This document shows positions 34,607-41,725 of a DNA stretch of 64,000 nucleotides, piece by piece. The notes under the pieces are model-generated. The model saw nothing but the letters and a program-made list of their open reading frames with translations, was not told the DNA's origin and ran no database searches. Source of the stretch: Deltaproteobacteria bacterium (GTDB lineage: Bacteria > Desulfobacterota > Syntrophorhabdia > Syntrophorhabdales > Syntrophorhabdaceae); NCBI GenBank assembly GCA_022711595.1, contig JAKLET010000003.1:62001-126000 (forward strand), written 5' to 3'. The first letter of the stretch is position 1; every line of letters begins with the position of its first letter. Made by a program: the position numbers and the translations under genes.

Positions 34607-35784
34607 ATCTTTATCCTGCGGTTGAGAATAAGAGCATCTTTTCTTCGGGCTGAACACATGGTGAGAAATTGCCTCGCCCCATCCTTCCATTGCCGATATA
34701 TTTTCATGGCCAGAAGCGAGAGGCCGGCATAGATCGCTGCCATTAAAAAGGATGACAGCGAAGGCAATATCAACAACAAAAGTAAACACGCAATTATCTG
34801 AAAAACCAGTAACGAGCCTCCTGCAATAATTCGCCAAAGGGAAATTGTATTATCATCATCGGCAAAACGACGGGCGGCCAGAAACGCTCCGAACAAAGGA
34901 ACGGTATTTAGGGCGAAACCGGCAGCAACGAGAGGTGTCAGGATCAAAAGCAACACAACCTGCAGCGCCATAGAATGCTGAAATGCTGCCGGTGGACGGG
35001 GATGTCTTGCAGAGCCTGTTAGTCTGGATATTTCCGATAGTAGTTCCGGGGGGATTCCCCCCTTCGTATATTGGATACAAATGTTACGATGAGACATTGA
35101 TGGTGATATATGAAGGACCGTATCTGCAAATAGCTCTCCAAGTTTCTGATTCGCTTCATCGGGAAAGGTTACCGCAACCTCTTTTAGTAGCGATTCGACA
35201 AGCGCCTTCAGCTCGTCCAGATTTTTGTATTGTTTGCGAGTGATCGTTCTGGCTGGACCAAAGTATATCTCCACATCGCTCCGAAACTCATATCCGCGTG
35301 AGTAATGAAGTCCGACAGGAATAACTCTAAGGCTGGCTTCCGGTAAGATTTTCAGGGTAAGGGCGATGAGGTGCGCAACACCAACTTGGACCGGCAAAAG
35401 AGTGGGCCCGAGCTTACTTGTGCCTTCTGGAAAAATAACTATTTTCTCACCCTTTTCGATCAGTTCCGCGGTATATTTCAATTGCATCAGATTTTCTTTT
35501 TGTTGCGCGATTGAGCGTGGGTGACGGTATACGTCTATGTTATTGTTAAAAAGAAGTTTAACTATGGGGGACTTTGAAATATTCTTCCCTATTATTAAGC
35601 GGGCATCCTTTATTGCTTTTGATAGTACAAATCCATCAACAGCGCCGTTGCGATGGATTGCCACAAACAATACTGGATCATTAAGAGGAATATTCCCCTT
35701 TCCGGTTATGACGACCTTATTAAAATACGTCCACGCGATAGCCTTGCTGATAAGACCACTTACAAACCCTGAACCAGGTTTCAT
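34585..35784 (-). CDS. PlsC-type acyltransferase with C-terminal membrane domain
   Basis: A 399-residue protein. Residues about 20-210 form a glycerophosphate acyltransferase (LPLAT) domain with the catalytic HX4D motif in IHRNGAVD (about 44-49), and FPEGTSKLGP (about 117-126). The C-terminal part (about 265-399) has about four TM helices and a basic tail, an extension not in plain PlsC. ATG 35784 has GGGGGCGA just upstream. It is the first gene of an overlapping operon with PAP2 and dikinase genes. It would acylate a lyso-lipid or polyol phosphate; the exact acceptor is unknown. Base use looks AT-richer than in the flanking housekeeping genes. Confidence 0.82.
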   Translation of the reverse strand: MKPGSGFVSGLISKAIAWTYFNKVVITGKGNIPLNDPVLFVAIHRNGAVDGFVLSKAIKDARLIIGKNISKSPIVKLLFNNNIDVYRHPRSIAQQKENLMQLKYTAELIEKGEKIVIFPEGTSKLGPTLLPVQVGVAHLIALTLKILPEASLRVIPVGLHYSRGYEFRSDVEIYFGPARTITRKQYKNLDELKALVESLLKEVAVTFPDEANQKLGELFADTVLHISPSMSHRNICIQYTKGGIPPELLSEISRLTGSARHPRPPAAFQHSMALQVVLLLILTPLVAAGFALNTVPLFGAFLAARRFADDDNTISLWRIIAGGSLLVFQIIACLLLLLILPSLSSFLMAAIYAGLSLLAMKIYRQWKDGARQFLTMCSARRKDALILNRRIKIWLSQLT

Positions 35785-36195
35785 TCGCCCCCATTTTTTA
35801 CAACTCCGTCTTTGCTGCCGTTATAGAAATGCGACCAGCAACACAATATACGATGGTCTTTTTTTCGAATTTACTGGTTATCATACAGGGCATATTATGA
35901 AATAGCAAGTAATAATAAATAATGATTACCATGTGTAAACTATAATATCTTTAAAAGTAACAATTTTCTTTCTGCACAGGAAGAAGCAAATGAGATCCCT
36001 TATCCATCTTTTCCAAATCCATGCCGGTGCTAAAAAACTTCCAGTTCCACCTTCAAATCAAGAGTATGGCCTTTTTGTAAAAAGCACAGGTTACGGGATA
36101 TAACATAATAGTTTCCATAACGATGCTATTTTAATCGCTATAATTGCGGGAAACAGTGATCAGTAGAAAGTCAAAAAGGAGTATGTCGAGAACTC
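35785..36195. other. AT-rich gap between two leftward genes
   Basis: About 410 bp containing the operon promoter described at 35880 and otherwise AT-rich sequence. I see no gene, hairpin or repeat of note. Confidence 0.5.
35880..35908 (-). promoter_or_regulatory. Promoter of the acyltransferase-PAP2-dikinase operon
   Basis: On the minus strand TTGCTA (35903-35908), 17-bp spacer, TATGAT (35880-35885). The leader to ATG 35784 would be about 90 nt. Confidence 0.6.
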
Positions 36196-36912
36196 TTAAT
36201 TTTTGTTAACATCTTTTCTCTCCCATAAGAACGTATCCGGTGATTCGGGAAAGATCTTCATTGAATAGTTGTTTGTATCCTTTTCAGTCTTCAATCTGTA
36301 GTGAATTTCCCGGGTGTTATAAATACCGGAAAAATGATACTTCTTTCCATCGGTACAGGAAATCCTTAAAAACGAACCATAAAGGGTATTGATAACAAAC
36401 ACCTTTTCAATTGTGTCGAGGGGAACGTCTTGCGTGAGCGGATTGAATACGTTTTTCCAGATGCAAATACGCTTGTCTACGATCGCCGCTCCTGCCAGCA
36501 GGCGTTTGCGTATGAAGAGCAAGATAAACAAAATGTCGATCAAAAGCAGCGATATCACCATAAACCCCACTTCGAATCTTTGGATAGTACCTTTAACGAT
36601 AGACATATACAAAAAGAAACAGAAGAGGGTAAAGAAAAAAGAGTGCCCTATCATCCGCATGTAAGGCAATATATGAAAAGGCAGGCAAAGATGTTCTCTT
36701 TCCTGAACGGAAGGATAATATGCAACTAAAAAGCCATCGATGTTCTTTCGCCGAAGGTGTATCAGATACAGGAAAAATATAATAACCAGGGCTATCGATC
36801 CTAAGAAGGCTGCCGCATTTAAAGGATTTACCCCCGAAGTGCAGATGATGATGACAAAAAGACTCAAGAAACTGAAAAGTGCAAAAAAAGCGATTGCAAT
36901 TTTATCTGTCAT
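36196..36912 (-). CDS. Membrane protein with a cytoplasmic PH-like domain, unknown function
   Basis: A 238-residue protein with four predicted TM helices (about 5-25, 33-52, 88-108, 115-135). The C-terminal about 100 residues (AAIVDKRICIWKNVFNPLTQDVPLDTIEKVFVINTLYGSFLRISCTDGKKYHFSG) look like a bacterial PH-type domain. No family is named. The gene is AT-rich with codon use like that of the acyltransferase operon. No strong ribosome site is apparent, and it lies in the island-like block on the same strand as that operon. Confidence 0.6.
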   Translation of the reverse strand: MTDKIAIAFFALFSFLSLFVIIICTSGVNPLNAAAFLGSIALVIIFFLYLIHLRRKNIDGFLVAYYPSVQEREHLCLPFHILPYMRMIGHSFFFTLFCFFLYMSIVKGTIQRFEVGFMVISLLLIDILFILLFIRKRLLAGAAIVDKRICIWKNVFNPLTQDVPLDTIEKVFVINTLYGSFLRISCTDGKKYHFSGIYNTREIHYRLKTEKDTNNYSMKIFPESPDTFLWERKDVNKN

Positions 36913-37612
36913 TTAGAGATCACCCTGTTTACCTGTAGCAGTCTATGGATGTCCTCCACTATTTTGCCGATAACCCCCATCTAATATGTCAACTCTATCA
37001 CGAAGTGGACGAACACAAAAGTTGGCTGGGTTATTGGGGAGGTCAACACAATTTTTTCTCATCAAGCAATATCCTACTGTTCCTTTTTTTGAACCAACGC
37101 TTGGAAAACTGGCGATATCGATCAAGCCCGTTCCATCGCTGTTGTGATCTGCCGCCGACCTCCGGTCAAATTGGTCCTTGTTTTGGGGGATTTGTTTTGT
37201 GATATCGTGTTGTTGGTTGCCCGCCCGTAACTGCTTATCCATTTTCTCTAAATCTTCACCGTTATGCAATAGAAAAACTGTTCATTACCGCATAAAAGCT
37301 TGTATAGTGCGAAGTTTGTCAGATTTGTGGATTTCAGGAAGTAATGGAGCGCGGGGCCTCATCCCTTTAAGAGGACGCAAGCGCTCGGCCGGGTGTGGTC
37401 AGAAGCGTGGGAGCAAAAGGGATGAGGCCCCGCGGATGCGGGACATTGGATCCGTGCGCGGGGAGCGACGAACAAATATACCATCTCCGGGCTCTTCGTT
37501 ACGCATGACCTGTCTTTTTTCATATCTTTGCATCTCAAGCACTCAAGCTATTCTTTCAATGATTTTTTACGCTCAAGCGGTTCAAGCTATTCAAGCGGTT
37601 CAAGCCATCTTT
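36913..37612. other. Repeat-bearing intergenic region, right border of the AT-rich block
   Basis: About 700 bp with no convincing gene. It contains the 19-bp inverted repeat at 37350-37434 and, at about 37541-37612, a run of CTCAAGCnn/TTCAAGCGG phased repeats next to the stop of the following leftward gene. Some frames are open across it in both directions, but they lack ribosome sites and family-like sequence. Confidence 0.5.
37350..37434. repeat. 19-bp perfect inverted repeat (REP/MITE-like)
   Basis: Arms 37350-37368 and 37416-37434 are exact reverse complements, GC-rich, with a 47-nt loop. Loop sequence 37376-37408 recurs in degenerate, inverted form at 30797-30829. The structure suggests a small mobile or structural-RNA-like element. 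No transposase is visible in the window. Confidence 0.75.
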
Positions 37613-38596
37613 TTAGTGGAATCCCGACCAGTTTGCCCGAAGGCTGTTGATGTCCTTGTAAACCGTGGTGTGCCTTTTTTTGTCGTATTCAAGGACGTAA
37701 TCGACGAATGTGGGGAGATATCCCTGAATCTTCAAGGTACCGATGATGTTGCCTATATAGGTTTCAAGTATCTCCCGGGGATTGTCGGGCACAAGATTAA
37801 AGGTGCCCGTCCTGAAACGTTTGATGAGCCCTTCGATAACAGCCACGAAAATGATGACAACCTTGCTGGGTATGAGGATGTGGCTGCCATGCAGTTCAAG
37901 CTCCTTGAGCAGGTTGTCGAGGAACTTGACGATCGTCTCGTTGTCCGCCGTTCTGAGAAGGGTTTCGATGAAGAATATAAAGGTATTGATGTACTTGTCG
38001 ATATCGTCGACATGGGATTTGAGCATTTCTTCAAAATACATGGTGTCGACTATTTGCCTGAGAGATCCTTCCTTTGGCAGCAGGAGAAGCTTCTTATCTT
38101 CATATCCCCGTTTTGGCAGGTATTCCACGTATTCAACATAATCGATATTTTTTCTCAGGGCGGCGCATTCCTTTCCGGGATCGAAAAAGATGTCATCAAG
38201 GACAATCCCGGAAATGTTCAGCGTTGATTCGAGTTTGTAGGCCTTGAGGTAACCCTCGCCGAGGAAGGGAAGTATGATCCTGTTCTCGTTGATGACCCCC
38301 GAGAAATCGAGACCGGTTACGTCGCCGCGGGCAATGCCCCCCCGCAGCCAGAAGTCGTTGAGGATGCCCCATGTGTAAATGGAGCGTGTCGTTTCCCTTA
38401 CCTTCTTGAACGATTCAGAGACAACCACGATACTGTCGGAAAAAAGGAAATAGGTGACGTCCCTGTCGTTCAATTCATCGATGGCAGCTATGAGCTTTTC
38501 ATAGCGGTGCATGAGATCGCCGGAAATGAACCGCGAAGTGAATCCGAGGACATCGAAGTACGAAACATATGCATTCTTGATCGTGTCTGTTTCCAT
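37613..38596 (-). CDS. Orphan protein with nucleotidyl-cyclase-fold-like N-terminus
   Basis: A 327-residue cytoplasmic protein of no named family. The first about 150 residues have the pattern YVSYFDVLGFTSRF ... VTYFLFSDSIVVVSES ... WLRGGIARGDVTG ... LGEGYLKAYKLEST, which resembles the FDxxGFT/SDsivv/RGGIxxG layout of class III cyclase homology domains; a metal-binding Asp is present in both FDVLGF and FSDSI. The C-terminal half is helical and unassigned. It has its own promoter overlapping the end of the ATPase gene. Cyclase activity is an inference only; degenerate cyclase-fold proteins are common. Confidence 0.55.
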   Translation of the reverse strand: METDTIKNAYVSYFDVLGFTSRFISGDLMHRYEKLIAAIDELNDRDVTYFLFSDSIVVVSESFKKVRETTRSIYTWGILNDFWLRGGIARGDVTGLDFSGVINENRIILPFLGEGYLKAYKLESTLNISGIVLDDIFFDPGKECAALRKNIDYVEYVEYLPKRGYEDKKLLLLPKEGSLRQIVDTMYFEEMLKSHVDDIDKYINTFIFFIETLLRTADNETIVKFLDNLLKELELHGSHILIPSKVVIIFVAVIEGLIKRFRTGTFNLVPDNPREILETYIGNIIGTLKIQGYLPTFVDYVLEYDKKRHTTVYKDINSLRANWSGFH

Positions 38597-38614
38597 GGCT
38601 GTAACCGCCTACAC

Positions 38615-38643
38615 ATTATAAAGAGTGCCTGCGCTGAAATCAA
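38615..38643 (-). promoter_or_regulatory. Promoter of the cyclase-fold-like gene
   Basis: On the minus strand TTGATT (38638-38643), 17-bp spacer, perfect TATAAT (38615-38620). The -35 overlaps the stop codon of the P-type ATPase gene, and the leader is only about a dozen nucleotides. Confidence 0.6.
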
Positions 38644-41270
38644 CCTCCTCTTTTTTCACGCCGTTCGGTTATACGATGGATCAGTTTTTCAGCCTCAACC
38701 GCAAAGAACACCAGCGATGAAATACCGATACACAGCAGGAGCTCGGCGATGCTCAGGGGCTGGGTCCTAAAAATGGCGTTCAATGGTACAATGTAAATAA
38801 CTGCAAGCTGCATGAGGATAGACAGTAAAACGGCGCCAAGGAGTGCCTTGTTCGAAAAAAGTCCTTGTTTGAAGAGGGATTTTCTGTCGGACCGGATCGC
38901 GAGGGCGTTGGCAAGCTGGGTAAAACAAAGCACTGTAAAGACCATCGTCTGCCATTCCCCGGTATTTGTTTTAATGGATACGTACTGAACGGCAAGGACA
39001 AGGAAGGCCATGAACGCGCCCGCCCAGACCGTCTGTATGCCAAGCCCGTGGGAAAAGATACTCTCTTTCGGATTTCTTGGAGGGCGGCGCATAACATCAT
39101 CCTCGGCAGGCTCCACTGAAAGGGCAAGGGCGGGCAGACTGTCGGTGACGAGGTTGATCCAGAGGATGTGTATCGGCAGAAGAGGAATAGGGAAACCAAG
39201 AAGCTGCGCGAAAAAGATGGTCATGATCTCGCCGGTGTTGGTTGTCAGGAGGTATCTGATGAACTTTCGAATGTTGTCGTATATCTTCCTTCCTTCCTTC
39301 ACCGCCTGGACGATCGTTGAAAAATTGTCATCCAGGAGTATCATGTGGGCGGCCTCCTTGGAAACATCCGTGCCGGTAATTCCCATGGCGACACCGATAT
39401 CGGAGCGTTTAAGGGCGGGGGCGTCGTTTACTCCGTCACCGGTCATGGCGACAAACTGGTGTCTTTCCTGGAGCGCCTTGACGATCTTCAGCTTTTGCTC
39501 GGGCGCGACCCTTGCGTATGCGCGGATATGCTCAACCTTTGTAGCAAATTCTTCATCGCTTAGCCCGGCCAGGGCCGCACCGGTTATGATACCGTCGTTT
39601 TCGCCGAGTATCCCGATCCGTTTTGCGATGGCCGAGGCTGTGACCGGATGGTCTCCGGTGATCATCACGGGTTTGATCCCGGCGCTCTTGCAGAGTGCGA
39701 CGGCTTCCCTTGCTTCATCCCGAGGCGGGTCCATCATTCCGACAAGGCCAAGGATGATGAGATCGTTCTCGACAACATCCACCCGGCACACGTCGGGCAT
39801 AAAGTCCCATTTCTTCATGGCTATGCAGAGGACGCGAAGGCCCCTGGCGGCCATCTCTTCGTTGGCCGCAAGCAGGTCCGGCCTTCGTATTTCCGCCGGT
39901 TTTCCATCTGACCATACCGAGGATGCCTTTTCAATGAGTATGTCGGGTGCCCCTTTTGTGAAGGACAGGTAGCTCCCGTCGCTTTGCCGGTGAATTGTGG
40001 TCATTGATTTGCGGTCGGAGTCGAAGGGCACCTCTCCTACCCTGGGGAATTCCGTCTCCAGTTTGCCCCTGTGGTATCCGTGCTCCATCGCGACACGGCA
40101 GAGGGCCACCTCCGTCGGATCGCCGATGAAGGCCCCTTCCGCGTTCTCCTGCGAATCGTTGTTAAGTGCGATGCCCGTCATGAAATAGGTGAGACCTCGC
40201 GCCGCCTTGTCGCCAGCCTTTATCAACCTGCCGTCTGTGTACAGTTCCTCAACGGTCATGCGGTTGTACGTTAGCGTGCCGGTCTTGTCGGAACATATGT
40301 AGGTCACCGAGCCCAGCGTTTCAACGGCGGGAAGCTTTCTTATTAAGGCGTTCTTTTTGACCATTTTCTTGGCGCCCAGGGCCAGCGAGATGGTGATCAC
40401 TGCGGGCAGCGCCTCGGGAATGGCTGCAACGGCAAGAGAGATGGAGGTGAGGAGCATGAGCAGGGGCTTCTCGCCTCTGAGCAGGCCTATGCCGAAAACG
40501 ATGGCGCAGATGAAAAGGATGGCAATGGCAAGGTTCTTGCCGAAGACGGTCAGCCTTTTCTGCAGGGGCGTTCTTACCTCCGCCTCGTCCTGCAGCATGG
40601 AGGCGATCTTGCCGAGCTCTGTTTGCATTCCCGTTGCGACAGCAATGCCCGATCCTCTGCCGTACGTTACGATTGTTCCTTTGTAGACCATATTGGTCCT
40701 GTCACCGATGGAGAGCCCCGGGTCGGACAGTTCACAGACCGCTTTCTCGACGGGGACCGATTCTCCGGTAAGCGCCGCCTCGTCTATCCTCAGCTGGGCG
40801 GATTCAATTATCCTCATATCCACAGGCACTATGGTTCCGGCTTCGAGTAGAACTATATCGCCGGGCACGATCACCTTCGAGTTGACGGAGTGCACGGACC
40901 CGTCCCGTATGACGTTTGCCATGGGAGCTGCCATCTGCTTCAATGCCTCAATTGCCCTCTCGGCGCGGTATTCCTGAATGAACCCGATCACTGCGTTGGC
41001 AATGACAATGGCAATGATGACAAGCGTATCGGTGAGTTCTCCGATGATGCCCGCCACAACTGCTGCCCCGATGAGGATAAGGATCATGAAATCCTTGAAC
41101 TGGTCAAGGAACATGAAAAAGGGTGTTTTTTTCTTTTTTGCCTTTAGTTCGTTCGGGCCGTACTTTGCGAGTCTTTTTTCCGCTTCCGCAGCGCTCAGGC
41201 CGTCTGCCGTTGTATCAAGGTGTTCATAGATCGACTCCATCCGCTGCTGGTGATAACATTGATCGTTCAT
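38640..41270 (-). CDS. P-type cation ATPase (PMR1/YoaB-like), probable Mn2+/Ca2+ exporter
   Basis: An 876-residue P2-type ATPase. Actuator loop TGES (168-171), ion-site helix PEALPA (285-290), phosphorylation Asp328 in DKTGTLT, MITGDHP and TGDGVNDAPALKRSDIGVAMG are all present, with about ten TM helices and the N-terminal cation-ATPase domain (LDTTADGLSAAEAEKRLAKYGPN). By sequence it would be annotated as a Ca2+ ATPase. Two yybP-ykoY (Mn2+-sensing) riboswitches lie directly upstream, and such riboswitches control Mn2+ efflux genes including YoaB-type ATPases, so manganese export is the better guess. The ribosome site (AAAGGAGAAAACG) lies at the end of the proximal riboswitch. Confidence 0.93.
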   Translation of the reverse strand: MNDQCYHQQRMESIYEHLDTTADGLSAAEAEKRLAKYGPNELKAKKKKTPFFMFLDQFKDFMILILIGAAVVAGIIGELTDTLVIIAIVIANAVIGFIQEYRAERAIEALKQMAAPMANVIRDGSVHSVNSKVIVPGDIVLLEAGTIVPVDMRIIESAQLRIDEAALTGESVPVEKAVCELSDPGLSIGDRTNMVYKGTIVTYGRGSGIAVATGMQTELGKIASMLQDEAEVRTPLQKRLTVFGKNLAIAILFICAIVFGIGLLRGEKPLLMLLTSISLAVAAIPEALPAVITISLALGAKKMVKKNALIRKLPAVETLGSVTYICSDKTGTLTYNRMTVEELYTDGRLIKAGDKAARGLTYFMTGIALNNDSQENAEGAFIGDPTEVALCRVAMEHGYHRGKLETEFPRVGEVPFDSDRKSMTTIHRQSDGSYLSFTKGAPDILIEKASSVWSDGKPAEIRRPDLLAANEEMAARGLRVLCIAMKKWDFMPDVCRVDVVENDLIILGLVGMMDPPRDEAREAVALCKSAGIKPVMITGDHPVTASAIAKRIGILGENDGIITGAALAGLSDEEFATKVEHIRAYARVAPEQKLKIVKALQERHQFVAMTGDGVNDAPALKRSDIGVAMGITGTDVSKEAAHMILLDDNFSTIVQAVKEGRKIYDNIRKFIRYLLTTNTGEIMTIFFAQLLGFPIPLLPIHILWINLVTDSLPALALSVEPAEDDVMRRPPRNPKESIFSHGLGIQTVWAGAFMAFLVLAVQYVSIKTNTGEWQTMVFTVLCFTQLANALAIRSDRKSLFKQGLFSNKALLGAVLLSILMQLAVIYIVPLNAIFRTQPLSIAELLLCIGISSLVFFAVEAEKLIHRITERREKRGG

Positions 41271-41334
41271 CGTTTTCTCCTTTCCGGTGATGCAGCGAGC
41301 CGGCGCCTCAAAGGCTTACCGGATCGTGGTCCTG

Positions 41335-41430
41335 GTAAAGGTCTCGCTCGTTAGCATATCTAACCGGCATACCGGTCGGTGTGACGCCGACGTATTGACG
41401 ATGGTGCCGATAAAAGCTACTCCCCTTTAT
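41335..41430 (-). promoter_or_regulatory. yybP-ykoY (Mn2+) riboswitch, proximal copy
   Basis: On the minus strand the hallmark AAAGGGGAGTAGC (41416-41428) opens the element and GCGAGACCTTT (41337-41347) closes it, with the closing AAAGG/CCTTT stem, a CGTCAATACG segment and GC-rich arms between. The downstream CCGGT can pair with ACCGG next to the ATPase ribosome site, so control at translation is plausible. Confidence 0.85.
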
Positions 41431-41515
41431 ACTGGCCAACTCACACTTATATTATTCCATTTCCAAAGGAACTGCAAAACCTTGAGTTTGGTTCCAGTTC
41501 TTTTCCCTGAAGACC

Positions 41516-41548
41516 ATAATAAAAAAGCGAAACGCTTCGGCATCATGC
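41516..41548 (-). terminator. Intrinsic terminator after the distal riboswitch
   Basis: Directly after the distal riboswitch on the minus strand: GGCATGATGCC, then AAGCG-TTT-CGCTT (41525-41537) and a T-rich tract (41518-41524). The position fits the expression platform of a transcription-controlling riboswitch. Confidence 0.7.
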
Positions 41549-41549
41549 C

Positions 41550-41690
41550 AAAGGTCTCGCTTATCGGCATCTTCAGTCCCGGGCCGATGCTTGTTCTCTT
41601 TGGGGGCCCGGGTCAGTCGCCAACGATAAGGCCAGGAGTTACACTCCGAACTGTTGACCCTATCTTTATCAGCTACTCCCCTTCAGGGTT
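41550..41690 (-). promoter_or_regulatory. yybP-ykoY (Mn2+) riboswitch, distal copy
   Basis: On the minus strand GAAGGGGAGTAGCT (41671-41684) opens and GCGAGACCTTT (41550-41560) closes the element; a GGTCAACA segment and long GC arms with a GGCCCGGG/CCCGGGCC pairing lie between. It starts right after a TATAAT promoter and ends in a terminator. Confidence 0.85.
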
Positions 41691-41696
41691 GTCGTT

Positions 41697-41725
41697 ATTA
41701 TAAATCAAGAGCAGTAAAAATTCAA
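41697..41725 (-). promoter_or_regulatory. Promoter of the double-riboswitch leader
   Basis: On the minus strand TTGAAT (41720-41725), 17-bp spacer, perfect TATAAT (41697-41702). The -35 overlaps the stop codon of the upstream sensor kinase gene. Confidence 0.7.

Noticed and set aside
36943-37269. Open frames on both strands over 36943-37269 and 37178-38227
   Set aside because: They cover repeats and the antisense of the cyclase-like gene, and lack ribosome sites and family-like sequence.
41287-41703. Open rightward frame of about 138 codons upstream of the ATPase
   Set aside because: It is the antisense of the two riboswitches and their terminator.
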